Shown: positions 55,647 through 64,000 of the stretch, piece after piece
Layout: every line of letters begins with the position of its first letter
How positions within the stretch are numbered: position 1 is the first letter of the stretch
From: Clytia hemisphaerica
Taxonomy: Eukaryota > Cnidaria > Hydrozoa > Leptothecata > Clytiidae
Direction of reading: 5' to 3'
NCBI GenBank assembly: GCA_902728285.1
Contig: CACVBU010000083.1
Location: 496,001-560,000 of the forward strand
DNA length: 64,000 bases
Notes under the pieces: model-generated
Databases searched by the model: none
What the model was told of the DNA's origin: nothing
What the model saw: the letters and a program-made list of their open reading frames with translations, nothing else
Position numbers and translations under genes: made by a program

Positions 55647-58600
55647 AAACCATTAATCCATTGAAAAAGGTTCATTAACTTTCAAGCTCTGATTTCAAAA
55701 TGTATAATGGGATGTAATTGAGCAGTGTATATTCGCGGTACGAGACTGCAAAGTCACAGTTTTTCAATTAATTCTCATGCTCAGCACCAAAGTTTTTGGC
55801 CAAATTCTTTTTCATTTTCCTACAGTTTCTCCATATTTTTTTGGTGAGAATTCGCGGGAACGACATAACGACGGCACACACCTTATCTTATATTCCGATG
55901 GTGGTTGATCCGCCCACGCTTAAGCTTTATAAAGGAGCGGGCCAATTTTCCATCAGAAAGGATTAATAGTCGGCCTTTGATGTGTTGCATCCCCAGTCGG
56001 GTTCAAATGTAAACGAGATGTTTCGGGGGGGGTCCAAGCCGCCCACCGCAAAAAACTCTTGATGCGCTCTTGCAAATTCCGTATTCTGTTAGATGTTGAA
56101 AACTTTAGAGAAATTTAGAGCTTAGGCGTGTCGGATAGGAATTTCTACATCTGGGTGCCAGATTAGACACCCAAAATATTCCCTTAGAAGAGAATTGTCG
56201 GAAATCTACAATATCCATAGCATACAACTTTATCATTTTTGGACCTACGTCGGTGGGGAAGAGGTCCTATAAATTAACCAGTGTTCGTCCGTTCGTTCGT
56301 TCGTTCGTTCGTTCGTTCGTTCGTTCGTTCGTTCGTTCGTTCGTTCGTTCGTTCGTTCGTTCGTTCGTTACCAACTTTTCTCAGGATAACATAGGAATCT
56401 TTTGGTTTTTGGTACAAAGGTGCAAAATGGTGGTGGCCAAAATGTGACGGAGCCCGATTTTCAAAAAGAAAATTTGGGCCATAAAGCGCAATCTTTTGGT
56501 AGAAAGTGTGCAAAATTATTTATCTTAAACTTAGAACTGAAAGGAATTTACATTGGAAAAAACTTTTTTACTGGATCAATTTTATGAAAGTGTCTAGGGT
56601 CAAAAGTCCCGGGGGCTAACGAAAAATTCATAAATCTTTGGGGGGGATCTAATTTTTGCCTGGGACCTAAACCCAGGCTGACGCTATGATTTTGGTTTCT
56701 AAACGTTTTTTTTTTTATAAGAAACAAACAACTAATTTTAATAGATCGTCACTATTTGTGTTTTGAATGATTTTTTAATGGTCACGTTCACGTAGATATC
56801 AATTATGTATGTGTTAAATGCATAACCAGGTAGGTCCATAAAAGTATCACTTCTTCGTTTGCAATTCATCTTTCAGTCAAAGTACGAAAGAGACATATGA
56901 TCGTTTCGATAAATTTGAAAAGGCAGAAAAGAAGCAACCAACTTCACCAACCAAACAAAGTTCGCCCTCCAAAAGAACTAATTCTGTCACTAAAACTATG
57001 GAAAATAAAGACCTTGAAATGCTTGCAAGTTTAGAAAAAGCAAAGACTTTCTTGAACGAATGGATTGAAGGCTACACAATAGGAGATTCCGCTACAAAAC
57101 GTTCTAATACCAATTCAACCAATCAAATTAATACAAATCAGCCACGTGATGAGAAAGAATTCCAAGCAAAAGTGATGAATTTCTTATCCAAGAATCCTGA
57201 TTGGTCGAACGAAGCAACTTTGTCTGAAAACTTTCAAGAGAAAATGAAAGTGAAGAGCAATAAGGTTTTATCTTTTTGTCTCTTTGGAGCTGAGCTCTAC
57301 TTTAGACGTACAAACTTTCGCGACCAGAAACTTTCGTGATTTACGCTAATGTTGGTCTTTTTCTTTGAAAATTCTTAACAGGGCAATTCACGAAAGTTTA
57401 TGCTCGCGAAAAAATCTCAGAAAAATTAGAATTCTATAAAACCTCGAAATCCTAATAGATACCAAATTTTTGGCATTTTCTTATCTTTTAATCCCTTTTT
57501 AACAACCATCTATATCGGATTTAAGGAATATTTTCACTTTTAAAGCAATTTTTATTCAAAAATTCTCATTTTTATCCAACTATTCGCGAAAGTTTATGCT
57601 TGCGAAAAATATTTTGCGATTTTTTTACCTCGCGAAAGTTTCTGCTCGCGAAAGTTTGTACGCCTAAAGTATTCTTTGGATTTATTACTTTGGTGTACTT
57701 CCTATTAGAAAGAGTCCGGATAATATTTCTCAATAAGTTTTAATTTACATTTGGGGTATTAGAGCCAGCCGAAACACGCTTTGTCCTAAAACACACGACA
57801 TATTAAGTAGTTCAACTCTTAAACAAAATCTGATGTAAAAATGTCTCTTTGGCAAATCAAAATTGATACAAGACAAAAGAGGAAATTTTCAGATTACTTT
57901 AAAGATCTTTGTTTGAGTGTGATTACATTTCAATTATTAGGAAAAACCATACATGCCTCCTGTCGATTGGAAATCACAAGCTCTACTCAGGAAGAGAATT
58001 GTCAAAGAAAAGGTGGTTTCTAGGTAATTTCTTCATTAATTATACGGCTGATTACACTTAGCTTAGAAATATAAGGGAGGAGCGGGGTGATTAATCCGTA
58101 ATAGCCCTGCTGTAATCACCCCGTGAAGAAAAACCTTACGCCTTTTTTTCAAAAAACTAATCGGTTTCATATCATAGTTGTGTAATCCGACTAGGTTCGG
58201 GCTATTTTGAAATGTTTTCAATAAACCTCGGGACTATCATTCCCAAATAGCCCTCCAAACCATCCTATTACTAGTTAGTACATATTAAATCATTGAACTC
58301 GTTCCATCTTTGACATGCACCACTGTATAGAATTGACTTCACCAATTTATGTAATTAGTCTACATGTTTGTTTTTTTTGAACCCAATACGTTACTTGCAG
58401 CAATTTAGCTGTCGTAAAAGTGACGCAATGACAGAAGATATTACGGGATCATTGAAACTCTGGATTTTACATTTTTTAGCTCGCTACCATTTTCTTTTCT
58501 TTTACCCCTCTCCAGGATTTTGCAGTTCAGTTGATAGTCTATACCACTGTCTCTATTTCAGTTTAGACAAATTACAAGACATTCTCGAGTTGTCAAAGTC

Positions 58601-60663
58601 TGATTTGGTGCAATTTGATTTCTTCAGCTTCCTGGATAAACTAAAGTGAGTTTGCAACTTTTCTATACATTTATTTTCATGCGTTTTAAATCCCACTAAA
58701 TTATTTGAGCCAAAACTTTAAGCAATTTTTTCGCACGGGTATAAATACTAAGTTTTTTTCTTCTAAGTTTTTTTGTACAATGATTTTATCAGCAGCTGTT
58801 ATTTCGAACACTTTCCATACTATTGTATTAAATCGGTTGATGGTTTGATGTAATACTATTTCTGTAGTACGCCTGTACACTTTAATTTTACGATAAATAA
58901 CTAAGAAGCTGATTAAGATAATACCTATGCCACCGTAAATGGCGTATAAAAGATCCATTTGATTTAGAATTTTATAAATGACAAAACAAGTAGTGAAACT
59001 CGCGTGAACTTTTTTTTCAATGTAAAAAATTTAAAAACATAAAAAATAAGTTTCCTATTTATACTTTTGTCGTAATACTGGCGAGTTTTATAGTTCGGTG
59101 ACTGTAAAATATACCTTTTCTTTGTACATTCCAATCGTTTCATTGGTGTATGTAGATCTTATTTCGATGCGCGTATCTTTCACCAAAAATAGATATGTAT
59201 TGATCCATAAATTACACGCCTTTGTACAAAAAGATGCGTTTTCAGTAACGGAATCCACTAAATATGTTTATAAGGTTCTTTCTAAATCGTTTCTAACTTC
59301 TTATAAAACACCATAAATTTTTTATAAGAAAAATTTGAACATTTTTAAATGGGGACTTTTCTTAAAATAGTAAAAATTAAAAGTCTAACCTTGAAAAGAA
59401 TCTACCCTTTCCTCTATCATCATTACTATAGACAATAGAAAAAGGTGTAAAAAAAGGATTGGGTCGAGTTTAGGGTGGTAAAACGGACAAAAAAATACCC
59501 GCGCGGCAATTGGCAGCTACGATCGAAAATTTATTTGTGCAATGGATAAAGCTTTATTTATTGGTTTTAATTGTAGATACACACGAGAAAATATTGTTTT
59601 GAAAACGAAAGAGTGGATCATTGTCTCTATTGGTTTATTACTCATGTAAGTAAAAGTTAATATTTTTATGAGGACATAGGCTTTGAGACAAAAAATATTT
59701 AAGTTTGTTTAAATGTACGTGGACACTTTACTTTTTCTAACAATTTCTCGGTATGCATTTTTGTGCTATATTAAATAAACACCGTTGGAAAGATATCACC
59801 AAGGAGAACGATCAAAAGATTAAAACAATTTGAACCAGTAGAAATATCTTCTTATTTTCATCTTCACTTTTCAATTTTTCAAGAATCTTTTATCTTATAC
59901 AATATATTATATACTCATCGAAATGTTTAAAAAGTAAAGTGTCCACATACTTTTGAGATAGACTTCAGAACATAATGCTTTTAGATGTCCAAATCATGCA
60001 ATTCTTTTAGTAAATTGAACCAATAAGAACATTTTAGGCCTAAATTTAAAAAAAGGCTAAGAACATTCAAACTTTGAATACTCTTCTTCAAACTGAATAT
60101 GGACTTGAGAAATCAGGCTCGTCTCAATTTATGTTTCGGAAATTGGAAACGGAACAAATAGAGTGATGAGGAAGTAATAATAGTGATTTGTTTCTTAAAA
60201 TATATTGTACTGCTAAATGTATTCTGATTTTTTTTTGAAGCGAAGAGCAGAAAAAAGTTTTCTCTGACGTTTGAGCTTTCGAGACTGGAAAGCATTCTAC
60301 TTTTTTGACAATTTATTCTCCTCTATTTTAAGCTATTCTGAAGGATGTCCAGAAATTTCCAAATCTTTTGATAAGAATGTGAATCATTTGAAACGATTCT
60401 TAACAGACAAATCTCTACCGGACCTTCAGTCAATCAAAAACATATGTCCTTCCATAGCTACTAAAAAGACTGAGAGTGACAATATTGAGGATAATATTAT
60501 TTACGTTAGCGAGGATATTGATTCCGATGATGGTAGTATATCGGATGAAGATGCTTATGGGGATAATATCTTTCCTCCAGACTCGAACACAGCAACTACG
60601 AATTATGAATGTGACTTATCGACTATTTGTGAATATGGAGGTGAATTTGAAGAATTGGATTAA
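49736..60663 (+). CDS. RPAP2: RNA polymerase II-associated protein 2 (Rtr1/RPAP2 family)
   Basis: A CTD Ser5-phosphatase and Pol II import/assembly factor of the Rtr1 family. Twelve exons: 49736-49752, 49938-50055, 51986-52084, 52862-52927, 53339-53424, 53881-53925, 54547-54597, 56877-57264, 57941-58023, 58562-58645, 59577-59645 and 60276-60663. All junctions are in phase, giving about 497 residues (human 612). The zinc module is KLCGYPICGNKL plus FFCSDFCFKASKF (CxxxxC...CxxxC). The C-terminal part follows human RPAP2 at RKRIVKEKV and YTRENIVLKTKEWIIV. The first exon encodes only five codons and two bases. The last exon ends in a long acidic tail. Its acceptor (TTTGAG) has a weak polypyrimidine tract, so that exon is the least certain. 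Introns carry a Penelope-like element and several MITEs. Confidence 0.9.
50167..50432. mobile_element. Foldback element next to the Penelope-like element
   Basis: Arms of about 30 bp: ttcgcgttggtgcaatgcaa at the left and its inverse (ttgcattgcaccaacacgaa) at the right. It abuts the Penelope-like sequence; the plus-strand frame from 50397 runs out of it into that element. Confidence 0.65.
50456..51960 (+). mobile_element. Penelope-like retroelement, 5'-truncated
   Basis: A frame to 51710 encodes, from about 50500, the middle of a reverse transcriptase: YVSYDVESLFTNIPI, CTMGGPLSVILSDI, YRYVDDI. A linker follows, then a GIY-YIG endonuclease domain (CDCGENYIGETNR, RWTEHGN). RT followed by C-terminal GIY-YIG is the hallmark of Penelope-like elements. 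The N-terminal part and first RT motifs are missing, so the copy is truncated, but the remaining frame is open. The 3' region has tgatgatggcgtaagccgaa, a tail motif resembling that of other such elements. It lies in RPAP2 intron 2, same strand as the gene. Confidence 0.9.
52105..52230. repeat. Dispersed repeat shared with 48.9 kb
   Basis: ccaggctttatttacgtcac and ctgatggacgccagagaat match 48920-48965, with cctcgtccc and gggaacga near the ends. Short, non-coding, probably a MITE. Confidence 0.55.
52388..52847. repeat. Foldback element with a 140-bp tandem duplication
   Basis: gagccccccccccaagcgg-like text at 52388 pairs with ccgcttgggggggg at about 52617-52636. A 140-bp unit beginning tgatcgtgattgaagacaaa occurs at 52568 and again at 52708. 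The second unit ends only 14 bp before RPAP2 exon 4. The minus-strand frame here reads the duplication. Confidence 0.75.
54250..54500. repeat. Tandem repeat of about 50 bp, three units
   Basis: Units start at 54250, 54300 and 54353 (ataactcggaaagctaaag). They are followed by palindromic tgacgtca elements. The pattern alternates aactcgg with ccgagtt, so each unit can fold back. RPAP2 intron 6. Confidence 0.75.
54628..55347. mobile_element. Long-arm inverted-repeat element (CGGGTGTGCCACAAA ends)
   Basis: The ends CGGGTGTGCCACAAA and inverse start arms of about 150 bp that share agttaccc, tgatttgatattgca, gcctaacttaaaatt and ttactttttaattttact. Non-coding centre. It starts about 30 bp after the donor of RPAP2 exon 7. 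Confidence 0.8.
55577..55647. repeat. GATT microsatellite
   Basis: About 17 units of the tetranucleotide gatt with two c variants, in RPAP2 intron 7. Confidence 0.9.
56240..56838. mobile_element. Inverted-repeat element, TGGACCTAC family, copy 3
   Basis: Same ends as 41293-41978. It contains ttaccaacttttctcagg and gtgacggagcccgatttt. The TTCG microsatellite lies about 45 bp inside the left end. Confidence 0.65.
56285..56369. repeat. TTCG microsatellite inside a transposon
   Basis: About 20 units of ttcg. Frames across it are low-complexity artefacts (NERT repeats on the minus strand). Confidence 0.95.
57302..57667. mobile_element. Foldback MITE, CGCGAA-rich family, copy 2
   Basis: Ends ttagacgtacaaactttcgc and its near inverse (gcgaaagtttgtacgcctaa), with internal tcgcgaaagttt units. 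It lies in RPAP2 intron 8. Confidence 0.75.
58670..58675 (-). terminator. Polyadenylation signal after the antisense ORF
   Basis: AATAAA on the minus strand, 25 bases beyond the stop of the 58701-58958 frame. Confidence 0.4.
58701..58958 (-). CDS. Small putative membrane protein, antisense in RPAP2 intron
   Basis: An ATG-started 85-residue frame. Residues 3-22 form one hydrophobic segment (YAIYGGIGIILISFLVIY) followed by a basic stretch, typical of a type III or signal-anchor orientation. The rest is soluble and Lys-rich. A poly(A) signal follows 25 bases after the stop. I do not recognise it. It lies antisense to RPAP2 in the intron after exon 10. It may be a real small orphan gene or a chance frame. 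Confidence 0.3.
   Translation of the reverse strand: MDLLYAIYGGIGIILISFLVIYRKIKVYRRTTEIVLHQTINRFNTIVWKVFEITAADKIIVQKNLEEKNLVFIPVRKNCLKFWLK
59425..59545. repeat. Small inverted-repeat element, copy 3 (cgaccgtagccgccaatt family)
   Basis: gcgcggcaattggcagctac and tgggtcgagtttagggtgg match the copies at 7872 and 10300 in inverted orientation. It ends about 30 bp before RPAP2 exon 11. Confidence 0.55.
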
Positions 60664-61495
60664 TTATGATAACGATTAGAGGCTGAGCGCATGCGCATCC
60701 CCGAAATTGATTTTGATTTACAGGGTGTCCGGAAAAAAGTATCGAGTTCGGAAATGATTCTGAGTAGAAGGTTGTTGCGTGTGTTTAAAGGGACGTTAAA
60801 GTAGTAAAATGTAAACATTGCCTGAACCACGTGTCATTAAAAAGAACAATTAAAATCACGTGCCCAAAACAAACTTGTAAAACAATTGAACAATCAAAAT
60901 TAGCCATATTTTATTTTTTATTTTGACATATGACATTTGTTGGCCCAGCGCGGTTAGCGTAAGGGCCTTTCATTTGCACTGTGCCCGCTGTAAGTAACTC
61001 GCATGGTAGACGGAGCTCGTTTCATTATTTGAGGAAAACCAAGATTACAGGCTAATCATCAATTCTTTGCCGCGGAAAGTCATGTGATATACTTTTCAAC
61101 TAATCAATGGTTTAACTCACTAAAAGAATTTATTCAGCGATAAGACAATGTTAATCTTTAGTAAGTGTGATCTAATTCTGCTCAAACTTTATGGAACTAA
61201 TGGATTCTGTCTTGTTTTCATCTTTGACGTTTGGTGACCTTGACGTTTGACTGCTTCAGAAACACGTCTTTTTACCAGTTGTAACTATCCATATCATTAT
61301 TGATGCTGAAAGTAGTTTTTCCTGCTGATCCTGTGGGTATTTATTACAAATAGTGCAAATACAAACATCCATATCATTTGGTGCTGACTGTAGTTTCTTG
61401 CTCAATCGCGAATCTGCTCCCTGGCTATCATCCATATAGATACATTTCTTTCAAAAGGTAATTAATTAAATCATTGAGACATTTTTTTAATATAG
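60664..61495. other. 3' flank of RPAP2, intergenic
   Basis: No canonical AATAAA close to the RPAP2 stop. ttggcccagcgc with agggcctttcatttgca at 60948-60985 repeats the element at 44.45 kb. No other gene seen. Confidence 0.4.
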
Positions 61496-61628
61496 GCGAC
61501 TATCAAAAATATCTTCTGTTTGTGTCAGCCGACCAACCAAGAAATTGGCAGACAAAGATTCCAAGTCTGACAAGTCGGAAAATTGTTGCAATTTTTCATC
61601 GAGCAAGCGAATAAATACTAAAAACTAA
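61496..61628 (+). CDS. Candidate terminal exon of an unidentified gene
   Basis: TTTTTTTAATATAG is followed by 43 open codons (RLSKISSVCVSRPTKK..., then Ser/Lys/Asp-rich, ending NCCNFSSSKRINTKN) and TAA at 61626-61628. AATAAA follows at 61731-61736. Upstream coding exons were not identified, so this may be part of an uncharacterised gene or an alternative RPAP2 end. Confidence 0.3.
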
Positions 61629-61730
61629 ACTTTGAAATCACCAAATACCACCGTCATCCTCTACATCATTTACGGTCCAGTTACAACAATCACACCACCA
61701 TCTTCAAGACCTCGCTGGTCGCAAATGATT

Positions 61731-61736
61731 AATAAA
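61731..61736 (+). terminator. Possible polyadenylation signal
   Basis: AATAAA about 100 bases after the stop of the candidate exon at 61496-61628. Confidence 0.35.
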
Positions 61737-61814
61737 GAAATGGCGGCTTCAAATTGAAATTGAAACCGTGCACACCAAATTGCCAAATAAACTGGAATAG
61801 GCCGATGAAATTTA

Positions 61815-62334
61815 GGGGTCAGTCACAAATCGATTTTAAGTTAGAAGAATGTCAATTGACGTATATGGGTGGGTGGGTTAAAGGTTGTTGACGTTTTTCA
61901 GAAACATCGATTTTTCATTCCATATGCCAAATATTACTTCTCGCCATGTTTCTGTTTGATCGCTTCGTTTGTTTTGAGAACCAAAACAAATGGCCCGATG
62001 TTTATGTCTTTTCTTTGTTTGACGGCCCGAACGGCCCTTGAATTTTTGCATATGGCCGTTCTTTCTGTCGCTACATACTACGGAGATAATTAATTACAGG
62101 AATTTTGTGAACAAGTTTAGAAATTATCTCCATTTCTTTTTTTTTAAATATAAACTATGCGAGCCGTAGTGAAAATCAAGATGCCTGACGAAACAGCAAT
62201 TGGCAATGAAGGCAGTTTTTATCGATTTTCGGGGATATCAAGGTGTTTGACGTTTTTGGGTGTGGGTGGGTGGGTCAGCTTTTAAAACGTCAATTGACGT
62301 TCTTCTAACCTAGAATCGATTTGTGACTGACCCC
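61815..62334. mobile_element. Harbinger-like MITE, intact relative of 26.3 kb
   Basis: Ends GGGGTCAGTCACAAATCG and inverse, TTA duplications at 61812-61814 and 62335-62337. The interior has cccgatgtttatgtctttt and gttctttctgtcgctac-type text like the outer element at 26261-27340. Non-coding, 520 bp. Confidence 0.8.
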
Positions 62335-62340
62335 TTACAT

Positions 62341-62810
62341 ATGAGTTTACCGTCGTGAACTTACCCAAAAATAGATACGGCATGATTTCATTATTCATTA
62401 TTCATTATTTTCCCAACAGCACCTTATCCACCATTTTCTGCCAATCATGCTCTCTCAAAATAAAAAAATTTGCTTCGCTTCAACCCTTCGCATCTTTTGC
62501 GAACGAAAAATAAAGATCGATTGCTACAGTGGCGCTAGATTTTGCAAAAAACTAAAATGGCGGTCAGGGCGGTTTGGCAGATATATGGGCGGAACGCCCA
62601 CTGCTCAGTTGTAGGATTGAGGGCGGCAGCATTTTCTGTAATAAATCTGTAATAAATCCTGTGTAAACATGCGTAGAGACGATTTTAACAAAGATAGAGA
62701 TTGTAGTTGTAAAGAAATATGGAAATAATGAAAAATTTATGAATTTTGAAAATAATGAAATTTTCATGCGGGTGCTTTTTAGAGATGCGGGCGGCTGACG
62801 GTAAACTCAT
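62341..62810. mobile_element. MITE related to 24427-24886
   Basis: Ends atgagtttaccgtcg and gacggtaaactcat are inverted. Inside, ttcattattcattatt and gggcggcagc resemble the element at 24.4 kb. Target duplication not clear. Confidence 0.55.
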
Positions 62811-62901
62811 ATATAAATTTCATCGGCCATACAAATACCATTTTAGAAAAATGGACGGTTTCCACATCCATACAAATCTTTCGCCCGCGGGCACTCTGCT
62901 T

Positions 62902-63071
62902 GGGGCCATCCATATAGTACGTACGCAGTGAAGGGGGAGAGGGGGTTTAGCAAAAGCGTACATCTATTGTTTAAATGACATCATTTCTATTGTTCTCTGC
63001 GTACGTACAAGGGAGGAGGGGGTATCAAATTTTTGGAAAATCTTTGCGTACGTACTATATGGACGGCCCCC
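62902..63071. mobile_element. 170-bp MITE with GTACGTACGCA arms
   Basis: Left ggggccatccatatagtacg and right cgtactatatggacggcccc are inverted over about 28 bp. The short interior has an aagggggagaggggg run and its partner. Non-coding. Confidence 0.75.
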
Positions 63072-64000
63072 TTACTATTTAAGCAAGTTTGAGAGCTTAC
63101 AGAAACCAGTCCTTCGTTTCACTCTGTATGTAATCATGAAAATAAAACAATAACAAAATGACACTCTTGTGCGCTCGTAAAAAAAGTAATGGCTGTGGTT
63201 TTGACGCGAACGGAACATATTTTCGATTGCCGCCATACACCGAAACAATATATTTGGAATGGCTAACAAATAATAGTGTCTATTAAATAGACTGTGCAGC
63301 TCCCTTTTAATGTTGTTGCTTGGAGAACGTAGCAATGTCAGTCGGACCCCTCCACACCTTTCCCGTGATTCCAGTTTTCTGGATTTTTTTTCTGCGCAGT
63401 CTTTGCACTCCATCGCTTTTTAAAAGGGAGGTAAACAAACCCATTTTGCTTGCTTTTCCTTAGGGAAGAGTGGTTTTTGGCCTTTTTGGCCTTTTTCTCA
63501 ACTTCTATTGCATGGAATTTTTGAAAACTTCAGTATGCTTTTACTACCAGTCAGCAATGCTCAAAGAAAAAGATAACAATTTTTACGTTTGCTCTGAAAA
63601 TAGTTTGTCTTACTTTAGTGTGTGATTAAAATGACAGTCTGAGACTAAATGGCATATAATGTTTAATCTATTTCTGGTTTAAAACAATGGATGTAGTAAT
63701 ATGTATTAAAAAATACCAGAATGACCCTCTTTTAAGCGCTCCCTAAGCGCTGCACCTATAGATTTTTTTTCAAAATAAGCGCCACATCTAGAATCCGATG
63801 CAAAGCGGTGCTTATTAGAAAATCAAGAAAAATAAAGCCACGCTTATTAGGACATAAAGAAAAATGAAAAACACATGTTTTTACTCATATTCTACTGTCA
63901 TCAATTCGTTTAAACGTAACGCATTAAATTTTTCTACTGAAACATAATCTTATAAAATATATTCCATTTTTTCTAGTGCTCACTCGAATAATTACTGGCA
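63072..64000. other. Right edge, no gene assigned
   Basis: A 42-codon ATG frame at 63158-63286 (MTLLCARKKSNGCGFDANG...) has a Cys/aromatic pattern loosely like a zinc-binding start, but it ends early and nothing follows it. The minus frame at 63075-63413 is unrecognised. Nothing else seen. Confidence 0.3.

Noticed and set aside
55460..55675. Minus-strand frame with NQSI repeats
   Set aside because: It is the translation of the GATT microsatellite.
56274..56513. Minus-strand frame with NERT repeats
   Set aside because: It is the translation of the TTCG microsatellite.
59098..59316. Plus-strand frame opposite the small membrane ORF
   Set aside because: Begins at GTG, lies in an RPAP2 intron, and has no homology or poly(A) signal.
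63158..63286. Possible THAP-type or other zinc-finger start (CARKKSNGCGF)
   Set aside because: Too short, an early TAA, no donor, and the Cys/His spacing does not complete a known domain.
1..64000. CRISPR array, bacterial operon or prophage features
   Set aside because: Spliced animal genes and eukaryotic transposons throughout. The tandem repeats seen have no regular unique spacers.
1..64000. tRNA or rRNA genes
   Set aside because: No cloverleaf with A and B boxes and no rRNA-like block was recognised by eye. A tRNAscan-SE run would be decisive.

Overview
This window is nuclear DNA of an invertebrate animal. The genes are split by GT-AG introns, the encoded proteins are animal orthologues, intergenic DNA is AT-rich, and small inverted-repeat transposons, a Penelope-like element and a LINE are frequent. 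A short TTAGGG run is present. Intronless GPCR genes inside introns and the style of the repeats would suit an early-branching or marine invertebrate such as a cnidarian, but the sequence alone does not fix the phylum.

Left part (1-18.4 kb): a stub of histone H2A and a two-exon coiled-coil gene (+) lie at the left edge. Then come four housekeeping genes, all on the minus strand: KAT14 (18.37-15.37 kb), NDUFAF4 (13.42-12.90 kb), TYW3 (12.07-5.86 kb, seven exons) and the first five exons of RABGGTB (5.17-2.94 kb). The catalytic C-terminal half of RABGGTB is not in the window. An intronless GPCR gene sits antisense inside TYW3 intron 3.

Middle (18.4-33.1 kb): a transposon graveyard with no recognisable host gene. 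Harbinger-like elements with TTA or TAA target duplications are nested in each other and in the arms of a long inverted repeat (27.4-32.3 kb). A small element with a 5-bp target duplication is nested in one of them.

Right part (33.1-61 kb): two long plus-strand genes. ACSS3 (19 exons, 33.1-48.4 kb) carries an apparent frameshift in exon 2 and hosts a second antisense intronless GPCR gene, a LINE and satellite-like repeats. RPAP2 (49.7-60.7 kb, 12 exons) hosts a Penelope-like element with RT and GIY-YIG parts, several foldback elements and a small antisense membrane-protein ORF. The last 3 kb hold more foldback elements and a possible terminal exon of an unidentified gene.

The genes do not form one pathway. 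They cover Rab prenylation (RABGGTB), tRNA wybutosine synthesis (TYW3), complex I assembly (NDUFAF4), ATAC histone acetylation (KAT14), propionate activation (ACSS3) and RNA polymerase II assembly or CTD dephosphorylation (RPAP2). Exon structures were worked out by hand from splice sites, reading phase and recalled family sequences; no alignment was run.
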